Counted from the stretch's first letter, positions 19,136-28,494 are shown. The stretch is 64,000 bases of DNA from Leptospira tipperaryensis (GCF_001729245.1 NZ_CP015218.1:186001-250000), one strand, 5' to 3'. Made by a program: numbers and translations. The notes: generated by a model not told the origin, from the sequence alone.

Positions 19136-20112
19136 ACCAACTTCTCAAATTATTTGAATCAATTAATGTTGAGAATGAAAGCGAATGTATTTTTACTAAA
19201 AAATTATCTCAAAGTTCAATCTATCGTGTCGGAAAAGACAAGGAAGGTCTCCCTTACTTTTTAATATCTATCGATATTAAAAAATCGTCAAGGTCACTTC
19301 TACCTATTTCGCTTCAGAATTTATCTGTTGTACATGATGTGTATTGTAAAATCTTTGAGAAGAACGAATTTGAAGATTATTTTACTATAATCAAGTGCAC
19401 TTCGTTAGATCAATTACTTCATCAGTATTTTTTTGAAATTATTCTGTCGTTACTTAGGGTTATTAAGGAACAACCGTCAGAAGAAGAGATTAACTTATTT
19501 ATCAGAAAGATTGTAGATCTTTTTATCTGTATTGACGAAGAACCAAAAAAATCTGTTCAAGGTCTTTGGGCAGAACTTTTTTTAATAAATGAATCTTTGG
19601 ACAAAAGATTATTAATTTCTTCTTGGCACGAAATTCCATCTAATATTTTCGATTTTCAGAATAGTTCTACAAATCTTGAAGTTAAAAGTACTCTTAGTAA
19701 CTTTCGTCGACATTCTTTTAACTACGAGCAGCTTAAACCCGATCCATTTCGCCAATCATTTGTTATTTCTATTCTTATGAAGGAAAATTCACGAGGAACA
19801 AATATTCGTGAATTGATTGAGGCGATTAGAAAATCTTTAAAAGGAGATTCGAATTCAATTATAAAAGTTGATCAAATAATCTATTCGTCAGTCGGGAAAA
19901 ACTGGCAACATATAGATAGCTTTAAATTTGATATTGAGTTTTCAAAGAAATCTACTAAAATATATAGCATAGTAGATATTCCCTGCATTCAGCATAATAT
20001 ACCGAATGAACTATCTAAGATTCGTTTCGATTGTGATTTATCGAATATTAAGCCTATTTCACCCTCTTTAAAAAACAAAGATGAATTGTTGAAAGTGATC
20101 TCAGTTCTTTAA
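19132..20112 (+). CDS. PD-(D/E)XK nuclease-like protein
   Basis: A 326-residue protein whose centre has the pattern IFDFQNSSTNLEVKST: an aspartate near residue 174 and E-x-K near 183-185, the catalytic signature of PD-(D/E)XK nucleases. Its start overlaps the Z1 gene stop by four bases, so the two are translationally coupled. It is presumably the DNA-cleaving subunit of the four-gene system. Flanking regions are not recognisable as other domains. Confidence 0.75.
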   Translation: MNQLLKLFESINVENESECIFTKKLSQSSIYRVGKDKEGLPYFLISIDIKKSSRSLLPISLQNLSVVHDVYCKIFEKNEFEDYFTIIKCTSLDQLLHQYFFEIILSLLRVIKEQPSEEEINLFIRKIVDLFICIDEEPKKSVQGLWAELFLINESLDKRLLISSWHEIPSNIFDFQNSSTNLEVKSTLSNFRRHSFNYEQLKPDPFRQSFVISILMKENSRGTNIRELIEAIRKSLKGDSNSIIKVDQIIYSSVGKNWQHIDSFKFDIEFSKKSTKIYSIVDIPCIQHNIPNELSKIRFDCDLSNIKPISPSLKNKDELLKVISVL

Positions 20113-20204
20113 AGAGTCTTGCATGGTTCTTACGAACTTGTCTACCCGAACGCTTCGCGATCGGAACACCGAATCTTCATTAACATCGCTTCGAATTGCC
20201 CTCG

Positions 20205-20552
20205 TTAAAACTGCTTCGCAGATCTTACTCGGGCCCTCTTCTGTGATTTAATGACCTCATTTGTCGTAAATACAGAATAGAAGAAGAATGGGGATTTTTT
20301 ATAAATCTTCATAAACTTTAAGAATTCATCCATATATAACCTGCATTTACCGGATTCTATCTTTGAAACTTGACTTCTGCTCTTTTTGATCATTTTGCCA
20401 ACCTGTGCTTGGGTAAGATTTGCTTCTATTCTAGCTACTTTTAACTGATGATAGAAAGCTTTCTTCTCTTCCTCGGAAATTCTCTCCATGATTTTCGACT
20501 TGGTTTGTCTATAGGTAGCACTTTGAGACTTGATTTTGGATTTTCTCGTCAT
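20205..20552 (-). CDS. XRE-family helix-turn-helix regulator
   Basis: A 115-residue protein with a central Cro/CI-type helix-turn-helix (LKVARIEANLTQAQVGKMIK... SQVSKIESGK, about residues 35-75) and basic ends. I chose ATG at 20552 (MTRKSKIK). It is divergent from a second small XRE gene, with an inverted repeat between them. It may control the upstream restriction-like operon or a lost toxin. Confidence 0.75.
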   Translation of the reverse strand: MTRKSKIKSQSATYRQTKSKIMERISEEEKKAFYHQLKVARIEANLTQAQVGKMIKKSRSQVSKIESGKCRLYMDEFLKFMKIYKKSPFFFYSVFTTNEVIKSQKRARVRSAKQF

Positions 20553-20596
20553 AAGTGGGCCTTTTGGGAGCACGAATCTCGAAAGAATATATGACC

Positions 20597-20645
20597 CACG
20601 GTATGCCGCGTTTACATTTTGTCAACCATGACGCAATATACCGTG
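20597..20645. promoter_or_regulatory. Inverted repeat between divergent XRE genes
   Basis: CACGGTAT (20597-20604) and ATACCGTG (20638-20645) are perfect inverted arms 33 bases apart, bracketing the shared promoter region. A TTGACA box on the minus strand lies between them. Candidate binding sites for one of the two XRE proteins. Confidence 0.55.
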
Positions 20646-20646
20646 T

Positions 20647-20865
20647 GTGGATTTTGAAGAATTTTTATTAAAAGTCGGAAAGAATATTCAGAGCATTCGT
20701 AAGGAAAAAGGGCTTACTCAGGAAAATATGGATGAAGGCGATTACGCTGTTCCTGTAAGAACTTTGCAAGATATTGAAGCGGGCAGGGCTAATTTTACAG
20801 CTAACTCAATTTTCAAGCTTTCTAAGCGATTAAAGGTTAAACCAAAAGATTTTCTGGATATTTGA
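20647..20865 (+). CDS. Small XRE-family regulator
   Basis: A 72-residue protein that is almost only a Cro/CI helix-turn-helix (SIRKEKGLTQENM... VRTLQDIEAGRANFT). It starts with GTG one base after an operator arm, so the message may be nearly leaderless. It is divergent from the other XRE gene and lies just before the first attC-like hairpin. Confidence 0.7.
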   Translation: MDFEEFLLKVGKNIQSIRKEKGLTQENMDEGDYAVPVRTLQDIEAGRANFTANSIFKLSKRLKVKPKDFLDI

Positions 20866-20913
20866 AAATTGTATAAACGAGTAAATCTTAAATAGCAATT
20901 TTATTGGCTTTTC

Positions 20914-20949
20914 CTAACCGGCTTCGCCTTCCTTGGCTATGCCGGTTAG
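20914..20949 (+). repeat. Short attC-like hairpin a
   Basis: Perfect 9-base arms CTAACCGGC/GCCGGTTAG around an 18-base loop, ending GTTAGAC. It resembles a minimal attC without the long central region of the other sites. It bounds the left side of the protease gene. Confidence 0.6.
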
Positions 20950-21106
20950 ACATTATTTGAAATCTATTAGATCTTTCTCCACAAGAGAGAAACAATTTTA
21001 AGGATTTGATCATTCAGTATTCAAATCGAAGAAAGAGCTTGAATAAAGATCAATCATTAGCGTTTCTATCCAGGTTTTTAAGTTCCTAATTTCATTGGTA
21101 AGATTT

Positions 21107-21895
21107 ATGTACGAAAAACAGACAGACCCTTACTTATTTCCATATATACTGCCTATATGTTCCCCTAAGATGGATGAAAAACACCCTACATTATTTGGTA
21201 CGGGTGTATTGATTGAATGGGAAGAAAGAATGTTCTTGGTGACTGCAAATCATGTTCGTGAATCTATTGAGCATGAAGGACGGACTGATATATATGTGCC
21301 ACTTTCTCATCAAGGTAAGAAAGATTTCTATAGTATTCCTATAAGTATGCTTGCGTATACGCCAAGCGATGCATCCCCAGGGGATATTTGTGTTTATCAT
21401 CTTGAGAGATCATTGTTAGAGGACTCATTACGAAATAGTCTTTACACAAGTTTGAAAGTTACTGTAGGAGAAAAATTATCAGAAACTACAGAAGAGAAGG
21501 TGCAATATTTTATATCTGGTTTTCCTGAGGATAGATTTATAGTTTCCGAATTTGACAAAGATGTTAGCTATGGACCTCGCTTTATCGAAGCAGATTATGT
21601 AAATACGAAAGGTAAAGTTCTAAATTTCCGAATTTCGAGAATCGATAAGGACGGAAATGGAGTAAGTTTACATTGCATGAGTGGGAGTCCTCTTAGTAAA
21701 GTGACACGTCATCTAGATCGCTTTGAGTTTTCTCTCAATGGTATAGCGATTGATTTTACAATTAACAATGATAAGACTGAAGCCGATATTTCAATTATTA
21801 AAACTGATGTCGTCATTAAACATTTGATAGAGATTACAGGCCTTCAGCTTCAAAATATAAATAATGTTTTGATAAAATATGTATCCCCCATATAA
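21107..21895 (+). CDS. Trypsin-like (S1 fold) serine peptidase domain protein
   Basis: A 262-residue protein with a chymotrypsin-like triad: His in VTANHVRE (about residue 48), an Asp candidate in SPGDICVYHLE (about 94-97) and Ser in HCMSGSPL (about 192). No signal peptide, so it is probably cytoplasmic, like the peptidases of some anti-phage systems. I chose the ATG at 21107. It lies between two short attC-like hairpins and could be a cassette of a different attC class. Confidence 0.7.
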   Translation: MYEKQTDPYLFPYILPICSPKMDEKHPTLFGTGVLIEWEERMFLVTANHVRESIEHEGRTDIYVPLSHQGKKDFYSIPISMLAYTPSDASPGDICVYHLERSLLEDSLRNSLYTSLKVTVGEKLSETTEEKVQYFISGFPEDRFIVSEFDKDVSYGPRFIEADYVNTKGKVLNFRISRIDKDGNGVSLHCMSGSPLSKVTRHLDRFEFSLNGIAIDFTINNDKTEADISIIKTDVVIKHLIEITGLQLQNINNVLIKYVSPI

Positions 21896-21932
21896 CATTG
21901 ATATTTAAGATTTTTGAATTTATTATCATTCC

Positions 21933-21968
21933 CTAACCGGCTTCGCCATCCTTGGCGCCGCCGGTTAG
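21933..21968 (+). repeat. Short attC-like hairpin b
   Basis: The same 9-base arms CTAACCGGC/GCCGGTTAG as the hairpin at 20914. It is followed at once by the GGCGCGGCACAGCAG stretch, which recurs at 37644 before another type III attC. Confidence 0.6.
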
Positions 21969-21990
21969 AATTCGGGGCGCGGCACAGCAG

Positions 21991-22139
21991 ATAACTAAAA
22001 ATTGTCGCTGCGCTGCGGGATTGCTTCGCAACCCTTGCTTGGGCTTCGCCAAATTCCGCTTTGTCACTCGTCTTGCAAAGCAAGTCTCGCGCCAAGTCCT
22101 TCGGACACGCGGAACTTCGACAATTATATTTCGTTAGGC
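21991..22139 (+). repeat. attC-like site 1 (type III)
   Basis: Inner arms AATTGTCG/CGACAATT. R' is GTTAGGC; the R'' side is degenerate (ATAACT), so the left boundary is uncertain. Confidence 0.7.
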
Positions 22140-22176
22140 GTAATTGCCAAAGAAAATCGCTCTAAAAAGGTTAATA

Positions 22177-22806
22177 ATGAATAAGCATAGAATTATAACT
22201 TCGCTTCTATTGTTCTTCTTTTTATCGCCTGCTTTATTGGCAAACGATGAATTATCTCAAAGGCTAATGGAAGGCGATATTATATTTCATGAATCGAACT
22301 CTGAACAAGCTAGAGCGATTAAGTTAGCAACAAAATCTCGATACACGCATGCTGGTATAATCTTTAAATATAAGAATGAATTTAAAGTCTTAGAGGCAGT
22401 AGAGCCAGTAAAAATTACCCCGCTGTCATCTTTTATTAAACGTAGTCAGAAAGGACATTTTGTTATAAAAAGGTTGAAAGATCGGGAGAATATCCTTACT
22501 GATGAGAAGATCGCTCAGATGAAAAAATATGGGAATTCTCTATTAGGTAAACACTATGATATCTATTTTGGTTGGGATGATAATTTAATTTATTGTACTG
22601 AGCTTATCTGGAAGTTGTATGATAAATACACAGGTAAAAAGTTGGGAGAATTAAAGACATTAAAAGATTTCGACCTTTCTTCTCCTATAGCGCAGCATCT
22701 GATGAAAAAGAGATATGGGAATAGTATTCCATATTCGGAACCAGTTATTTCACCTGTTGATATGTTTGACTCTTCGGAATTAGTAACGGTAATTAATCAC
22801 AAGTAG
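22177..22806 (+). CDS. YiiX/YebB-like permuted NlpC/P60 peptidase, secreted
   Basis: A 209-residue protein with an N-terminal signal peptide (MNKHRIITSLLLFFFLSPAL). The mature part has the permuted papain-like pattern of the YiiX family: GDIIFHESNSEQ, then SRYTHAGIIF with the histidine and YCTELIW with the catalytic cysteine. Such enzymes hydrolyse amide or ester bonds in cell-wall or lipid substrates. The ATG at 22177 follows AAAGG. Cassette between sites 1 and 2; a paralogue lies at 44.8 kb. Confidence 0.75.
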   Translation: MNKHRIITSLLLFFFLSPALLANDELSQRLMEGDIIFHESNSEQARAIKLATKSRYTHAGIIFKYKNEFKVLEAVEPVKITPLSSFIKRSQKGHFVIKRLKDRENILTDEKIAQMKKYGNSLLGKHYDIYFGWDDNLIYCTELIWKLYDKYTGKKLGELKTLKDFDLSSPIAQHLMKKRYGNSIPYSEPVISPVDMFDSSELVTVINHK

Positions 22807-22819
22807 GTTTGGCAACTAC

Positions 22820-22970
22820 GCCTAACTAAAAATTGTCGCTGCGCTGCGGGATCGCTTCGCGACCCTTGCTTGGGCTACGCCAAATTCCGCTTTGTCACTC
22901 GTCTTGCAAAGCAAGACTCGCGCCAAGTCCTTCGGACGCGCGGAACTTCGACAATTATATTTCGTTAGGC
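22820..22970 (+). repeat. attC-like site 2 (type III)
   Basis: R'' GCCTAAC, R' GTTAGGC, 151 bp, arms AATTGTCG/CGACAATT. Its left flank GGCAACTAC pairs with GTAATTGCC at the start of its own cassette. Confidence 0.85.
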
Positions 22971-23002
22971 GACAATCAAGAAAATTTCAAGTGGATAACT
23001 AA

Positions 23003-24394
23003 ATGCAAGAAGAATTATTAAACAAATCGATTGATGAAATTGATAAAACCGACAATATCGAGATCGGTCCCTTTGAATTAAGCAATGTTTATGCAGGAAA
23101 TAAAAAACTGTATAAATTGTTAGATCCCGAGAATCAAGATTTCGAATTTAAAGTAAGTGAAAACCGATATGTAATTGAATTTAAAGAAATAATATTTATT
23201 AACGCGATAAAAGTGGCTTCGAAAACGGGAGATAGTCATAAAATTGAATTTTTAATCAACTCCATATCCGACGGAAAGGAATACGGAATAAGACCTAAAG
23301 AACGGATTAATGAAGCAGAAACACTTTATGAGATTAATCAGGTTGTTAATAAAATTCAATTCACTGGTAATAAACCGTTATGGGATATAACCTCAATTAA
23401 AATAACTAAGGTTGAAATTCAGGGGATTTTAATTCGAGAAATCGAAAACACATTTAAAGCATTTAAACGCATTACTGAGTTAAGGAAAGAATCCTTATCT
23501 GAAATTAGAGGCAGCCTTGATGAACTTAAAAAGTCTGAAATAAAAATTACGACTGAAGTAAACAAATTAGCAGTTTCAAGAGGGGAATTGATAAACGAAA
23601 TTGATGGTAGAAAAGCGGAAAATAATATAATTATCACTGAAACGAAAAAATTAGTAGAGGATAAGAAAATTGCACAAGACGCTCTTGCAGAAACCGAAGC
23701 AACTCTTTCTAAGAAAGAAGAACGACTTACACAATTGAATGATTCCGAAAGCAAGCTGATTTCAGCTATATCGACTAAGAAATCGGAATCAGAATCTCTC
23801 CAAGCATCAGTAAATAAACTTAACATTGAACTAAAGAGTCTTAAACGTAGTATATCTATGTTTTCAAATGAGTTTTCTTCATTCTTTAAACAAAGTAATC
23901 TTTACATATTCATTTACGCGGCATTAAGCGCGCTTCCAGTGTATATAATATATCAAATTCTTTCGGGGTTATATGATGGCACGATCGAATTGGCAGTGGT
24001 TTACAAAACGATTCCTAATTTAAATGTGGCGAATATATTTATAACTAGATTACCTTTTGTTCTAATAGCTGGTGCTATAATTCAATCGTGTTATTATATT
24101 GCAAAAATATTAATTTTAAAAATATTCGATATTCAAAATGAAAAATTGGCTGTATCTAAATTATCTATTGTTGCTCAAAATATTGCTGAAAATAGCTCTG
24201 TTGGCACGGAAGTGAGTGAAGATAAAGTTCTTGAGGCGAACATATATTTAAGAATGGAACTCTTGAAGAAATATCTTGAAAAAGAAATTGGAAAAGATTA
24301 TGTATATAATGCGAGAGATAAGAGCATATTAGATCAGATCGGTAGCTCGCTACCCAAACCCTCATTGCCAAAATCTGCTCCTCCAACATCTTGA
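23003..24394 (+). CDS. Coiled-coil membrane protein of unknown function
   Basis: A 463-residue protein. Residues about 30-150 look like a beta-rich globular domain, about 160-290 form a long lysine/glutamate-rich coiled coil, and two hydrophobic segments near 305-325 and 350-375 should span the membrane; the tail is charged. I do not recognise the family. It fills the whole cassette between sites 2 and 3. The architecture (sensor, coiled coil, two helices) is common in phage-defence effectors, but that is only suggestive. Confidence 0.75.
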   Translation: MQEELLNKSIDEIDKTDNIEIGPFELSNVYAGNKKLYKLLDPENQDFEFKVSENRYVIEFKEIIFINAIKVASKTGDSHKIEFLINSISDGKEYGIRPKERINEAETLYEINQVVNKIQFTGNKPLWDITSIKITKVEIQGILIREIENTFKAFKRITELRKESLSEIRGSLDELKKSEIKITTEVNKLAVSRGELINEIDGRKAENNIIITETKKLVEDKKIAQDALAETEATLSKKEERLTQLNDSESKLISAISTKKSESESLQASVNKLNIELKSLKRSISMFSNEFSSFFKQSNLYIFIYAALSALPVYIIYQILSGLYDGTIELAVVYKTIPNLNVANIFITRLPFVLIAGAIIQSCYYIAKILILKIFDIQNEKLAVSKLSIVAQNIAENSSVGTEVSEDKVLEANIYLRMELLKKYLEKEIGKDYVYNARDKSILDQIGSSLPKPSLPKSAPPTS

Positions 24395-24399
24395 TCGTC

Positions 24400-24582
<183 letters not shown>

Positions 24583-24847
24583 GGTATTCGCCCGGGTCGG
24601 ATGACGCAATTGGCGGCGCCTTCAGCGGATGCGATTGCAAGTTTGGGAGATGATATCTTTACCGAAGTCTGTACTCAGTCGAAGACGCTTTAATTAAACC
24701 GTTCTTGACGGATTGGCTCAATATGGTTCTTCTGCATTAGAAAGTTTGATTTGTTTTCCTGATAAGGCCAACGTAACAGATGCTCTGGGTTCCGCCTCGT
24801 CGCCCCTTACGGAGAAGGTGCAGTTTGCTTTTGTTCGGGCAAACACC
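24583..24847 (+). pseudogene. Decayed cassette body, copy 1 of 3
   Basis: A 265-base body repeated at 26779 (apparently identical) and 48787 (diverged). Comparing copies suggests a former reading of about 85 codons (MTQLAAASADAIASLGDD onward, ending FVRANTA at the attC). Here it is broken by a one-base insertion near 24655 and an in-frame TAA. Function unknown. Confidence 0.5.
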
Positions 24848-25024
24848 GCCTAACTCTCGCTTTCCGCTGCGTTCGCCACTCGCAGTTTAAGCTGCTCGGT
24901 CTCACTTCGGCTTCGCACATTCGCTTTGTCACTCGGCTTGCAATTGACGTTCGCTTATGCTCACTCAAGCCTCGTGCCAATCCCTTGCTGGAACGCGAAC
25001 GTCGGAAAGCTTCATTCGTTAGCC
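24848..25024 (+). repeat. attC-like site 4 (type II)
   Basis: R'' GCCTAAC, R' GTTAGCC, 177 bp. Arms differ from type I: CTCGCTTTCCGC against CGGAAAGCTTC. Confidence 0.88.
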
Positions 25025-25045
25025 GAAAGTTTACAAATAAATTTT

Positions 25046-25657
25046 ATGAGAATAATATTCATTCCACTATTAATTGTTATCCTAATAGGTTGCGATAAAT
25101 CTGAATATCGCTACGTTGCCAGTCGAAACGGATTATTTTTGCGTGATTTACCGCAGCAAAATTCTACTAAAATTATTTTAATACCTTTTAATTCAAAGAT
25201 AAAAATCCAAGGCAAACTAACTAATTCGACAGTCATCGACGACGTAGAAGGACAATGGGTAAAAGCTGAATTCGAAGATTATTCAGGTTTTGTTTTTTCG
25301 CCTTATCTCTCTGAGAATCGAATTCCGGAGAACTTGAATATAAAAGGAGATTATATTGGTATTTATGGAGCGGATAACAGCATCTATGGAAAGATAGAAC
25401 TCAGAGAAGAAAATGTTGGCATTTTGACATTAAATTTTTGTCATGAACTAGTTTCCCCACGAATTAAATGGGAAAAAGATGCGGGGCTTCTATTTATTAA
25501 ATTAAATAAAGAGGATGAGCATTGCTGCCCAGAAATCAAAAATAAAACTTTACCATTTCGAATTAATAAAGTAAATCAATTGGAGTATATAGGCGAAATG
25601 ATATATGCTTGTGGTTTAGGCGGTTCTGGTCGGTTATTAACAAAGATGCAAAATTAA
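25046..25657 (+). CDS. SH3-domain lipoprotein, copy 1
   Basis: A 203-residue lipoprotein: signal peptide with lipobox-like LIGC (MRIIFIPLLIVILIGC, lipidated Cys16), then a bacterial SH3 domain (NGLFLRDLPQQNSTKI... GQWVKAEFEDYSGFVFSPYL, about residues 25-90) and a C-terminal domain with CHEL, CCPE and a terminal CGLGG. Probably a periplasmic or surface wall-associated protein. The ATG at 25046 starts the signal peptide; the open frame upstream is attC. A nearly identical gene is at 43898. Confidence 0.8.
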   Translation: MRIIFIPLLIVILIGCDKSEYRYVASRNGLFLRDLPQQNSTKIILIPFNSKIKIQGKLTNSTVIDDVEGQWVKAEFEDYSGFVFSPYLSENRIPENLNIKGDYIGIYGADNSIYGKIELREENVGILTLNFCHELVSPRIKWEKDAGLLFIKLNKEDEHCCPEIKNKTLPFRINKVNQLEYIGEMIYACGLGGSGRLLTKMQN

Positions 25658-25695
25658 ATTGCTAACTGTCATACAATACAATAATGTAAACCTTC

Positions 25696-25881
25696 GGCTA
25701 ACTTCGACTTCTCGCTCCGTTCGCGACTCACGGTTCCCGCTCGCGCTCACTCCGGCCTTCGGCACATTGCTTTGTCACTTCGGTTCGCAAGACGTTCGCT
25801 AAGGCTCACTCGAACCTCGTGCCAACCGCGTCGCGCACAAGCGCTTGCGGACGCAACGTCGAGAAGTCTCTTTCGTTAGGC
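25696..25881 (+). repeat. attC-like site 5 (type I)
   Basis: R'' GGCTAAC matching R' GTTAGCC of site 4; own R' GTTAGGC. Arms GACTTCTCG/CGAGAAGTC. Confidence 0.9.
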
Positions 25882-25918
25882 GAAAGAGCATGGAAAATTT
25901 TCTTTTTTAGGGATATTA

Positions 25919-26491
25919 ATGGATACAATATTAAGAGAAATATTTGGAAATCTGTCTTCAATGATTAGGTTTTCTTTACCTGGATTCGTAGCAATCGGTC
26001 TTGGATATGGAGCGATTCCAGGCTTCATGGAAAATCACTTAAAGAATTTTCAAACTATTATATTATTCGGACTGATTCTCGGAGCTACCGCACACACTGT
26101 TCACAGAAATGCATGGTTTGTATTCTTTGAATCCTTGCTATTTTTACTGCCTTGTACTGCAGTTTCTAATTATAAGCCAAGATTCTATGCAATTGCTAAA
26201 GGCTGGAGTGATTTTGCTTTACTTCGATATTCAGATCGTTTTGCTAAAAGTAATTTAGCAGGTTATCTAGGACATCGTTGGTCGTTAGCGCACTCCGGAG
26301 CAGTGATAGGGGAGTTTACAATATTAAGTATTTTTATTGCTGATTGCGATTCATTCATTTACTTTCATTCAAGTATTTTTCTTTATATCGGGTTGGGAAT
26401 CTTTATAGTCTCATTTATAAACATGTTAGTACTTTATAGAGTAGAAAAACATATTATTAATCCGAATTTTGTTTATGAAAAGCTAAATTGA
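25919..26491 (+). CDS. Multi-pass membrane protein of unknown function
   Basis: A 190-residue protein with about four hydrophobic segments (near residues 18-35, 40-58, 70-85 and 150-172) and a central soluble region containing YLGHRWSLAHSG. No family recognised. It is the only gene of its cassette and is unusually rich in aromatic residues. Confidence 0.65.
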   Translation: MDTILREIFGNLSSMIRFSLPGFVAIGLGYGAIPGFMENHLKNFQTIILFGLILGATAHTVHRNAWFVFFESLLFLLPCTAVSNYKPRFYAIAKGWSDFALLRYSDRFAKSNLAGYLGHRWSLAHSGAVIGEFTILSIFIADCDSFIYFHSSIFLYIGLGIFIVSFINMLVLYRVEKHIINPNFVYEKLN

Positions 26492-26596
26492 GACTTCCTC
26501 TTGAAGGTTTATTCGATTTTTTTCATCCAAATTAAAAATGAGTTTAATTTAATAAAACTGTAGGACCTCTCTTTAGCTATTGAGACATGCTCCTTC

Positions 26597-26778
<182 letters not shown>

Positions 26779-27043
26779 GGTATTCGCCCGGGTCGGATGA
26801 CGCAATTGGCGGCGCCTTCAGCGGATGCGATTGCAAGTTTGGGAGATGATATCTTTACCGAAGTCTGTACTCAGTCGAAGACGCTTTAATTAAACCGTTC
26901 TTGACGGATTGGCTCAATATGGTTCTTCTGCATTAGAAAGTTTGATTTGTTTTCCTGATAAGGCCAACGTAACAGATGCTCTGGGTTCCGCCTCGTCGCC
27001 CCTTACGGAGAAGGTGCAGTTTGCTTTTGTTCGGGCAAACACC
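26779..27043 (+). pseudogene. Decayed cassette body, copy 2 of 3
   Basis: Apparently identical to the body at 24583-24847, including both disabling changes, so the duplication is recent or the copies are homogenised. No intact gene. Confidence 0.5.
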
Positions 27044-27219
27044 GCCTAACTCTCGCTTTCCGCTGCGTTCGCCACTCGCAGTTTAAGCTGCTCGGTCTCA
27101 CTTCGGCTTCGCACATTCGCTTTGTCACTCGGCTTGCAATTGACGTTCGCTTATACTCACTCAAGCCTCGTGCCAATCCCTTCGGGAACGCGAACGTCGG
27201 AAAGCTTCATTCGTTAGAC
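27044..27219 (+). repeat. attC-like site 7 (type II)
   Basis: R'' GCCTAAC, R' GTTAGAC, 176 bp; almost identical to site 4 apart from small changes near the R' side. Confidence 0.88.
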
Positions 27220-27296
27220 GCAAAAGCCCCAAAATATTCTTGAGCACAAAATTAAAATGCGAGGGGAGAACTTTAAATTAGTAGCCCAAATATGGT

Positions 27297-27325
27297 TTGA
27301 CTTCGGTAACACTGTTGTGTATACT
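27297..27325 (+). promoter_or_regulatory. Sigma-70 promoter of toxin-antitoxin cassette, copy 1
   Basis: TTGACT, 17-base spacer, TATACT, ending 20 bases before the antitoxin ATG. Carrying its own promoter lets this cassette be expressed anywhere in the array. Confidence 0.8.
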
Positions 27326-27345
27326 ATGTTGCAACGAGCAAAAGT

Positions 27346-27558
27346 ATGGTTAAAAAACTAATTCAACACGGAAACAGTTCTGCATTAATTATAGAAAAAC
27401 CAATTCTTGAACTTTTACATATTACTTCAGATACTTCTTTGGATATTAGCACTGATGGTAAAAGTTTAATTATCACCCCTATCGATAGAAAATTAGAAAC
27501 AAGTCTTGGGAAAATAAATAGGAAACATGGCAAGACACTAAAACGACTTGCTGAATGA
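27346..27558 (+). CDS. AbrB/MazE-like antitoxin of a Doc module, copy 1
   Basis: A 70-residue protein with an AbrB-type swapped-hairpin DNA-binding region (KKLIQHGNSSALIIEKPILELLHI...) and a charged C-terminal tail (LGKINRKHGKTLKRLAE) that would occupy the toxin. It overlaps the toxin gene by four bases. It should neutralise the toxin and autorepress the promoter upstream. Confidence 0.85.
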   Translation: MVKKLIQHGNSSALIIEKPILELLHITSDTSLDISTDGKSLIITPIDRKLETSLGKINRKHGKTLKRLAE

Positions 27559-27947
27559 GTTTAACTTCTATTAGATATTTATCTTACGAAGAGATTCTTT
27601 ATATTCATAAGAACCAAATAGAAGAATACGGTGGCTCTTTCGGAATTAGAGATAAGAGTCTTCTTGAATCGGCCATAGCTCAACCGTTTTCTGGATTTGA
27701 TAATCAAGAATTCCATATTGGTTTGATACAAAAGGCAGCAGCATATTTATTTTACCTTTGCAAAAATCACGCTTTTATAGATGGGAATAAGCGAGTTGCA
27801 CTTGCCTCAGCTCTGATTTTTCTAGATTTAAACGGAGTCGAAATGGAAAATCAAGAAGATTCATTGTATGAAGTCACGATCGGAGTTGCTGACGGAAGTG
27901 TTTCATTAGAAAGCATTATAAAGACTTTCGAAAAGCTAAAACTTTAA
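27555..27947 (+). CDS. doc: Death-on-curing (Doc/Fic) family toxin, copy 1
   Basis: A 130-residue Fic-fold protein with the motif HAFIDGNKR at residues 72-80, matching the Doc variant HxFx(D/N)xNKR. Doc phosphorylates elongation factor EF-Tu and stops translation (established for phage P1 Doc). Paired with the AbrB-like antitoxin just upstream. The whole cassette recurs at 40.0 kb with almost no changes. Confidence 0.88.
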   Translation: MSLTSIRYLSYEEILYIHKNQIEEYGGSFGIRDKSLLESAIAQPFSGFDNQEFHIGLIQKAAAYLFYLCKNHAFIDGNKRVALASALIFLDLNGVEMENQEDSLYEVTIGVADGSVSLESIIKTFEKLKL

Positions 27948-27976
27948 TTCTGTTTTAATAGAGGAGGGGCTTCAGC

Positions 27977-28161
27977 GTCTAACTACGGCTTCTCACTTCG
28001 TTCGCGACTCACGGTTCCCGCTCGCGCTCACTCCGGGCTAAAGCCACATTGCTTTGTCACTTCGGTTCGCGAGCCGCGACTAAGGTCGCTCGAACCTCGT
28101 GCCAACCGCGTCGCGCACAAGCGCTTGCGGACGCAACGTCGAGAAGCCTCTTTCGTTAGGC
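27977..28161 (+). repeat. attC-like site 8 (type I)
   Basis: R'' GTCTAAC, R' GTTAGGC. Flank GGGGCTTCAGC pairs with GCAAAAGCCCC at its cassette start, apart from two adjacent positions. Confidence 0.9.
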
Positions 28162-28279
28162 GACATTCCGCTTCGCTTTTTCTTTGGGTTAGCTTTGTGA
28201 TTTACAGTGCGGTCTGCAACTGTTCCATTAAGGTGCAATGGTTTAACGATATCGGTTCTTGGACGCTCGCGGAACGATC
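28162..28279 (+). other. Cassette without a gene (118-base body)
   Basis: No open frame with a ribosome site. Its ends still pair (CATTCCGC with GCGGAACG, allowing one indel), so it is a complete unit. It could carry an RNA or be a remnant. Confidence 0.5.
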
Positions 28280-28466
28280 GCCTAACTAAAGCTTGCCGCT
28301 GCGTTCGCCACTCACGGTCCCCGTTCGGTCTCACTCCGGTCTTCGACACATCGCTTCGGGAACTTGGCTAAATAGTAAAAGAAGAGTTTTTTAGTAAGAG
28401 AAGTTCACGACCCTGTCGCGCACAAGCGCTCCAGGACGCGACGTCGGCAAGCTTCTTTCGTTATGC
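28280..28466 (+). repeat. attC-like site 9 (type IV)
   Basis: R'' GCCTAAC, R' GTTATGC. Arms AAGCTTGCCG/CGGCAAGCTT. Shares with site 22 an insert rich in A/T (near 28370-28400) not seen in other sites. Confidence 0.88.
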
Positions 28467-28494
28467 GCAATGCGAATCTCAATAAGGAAATACA

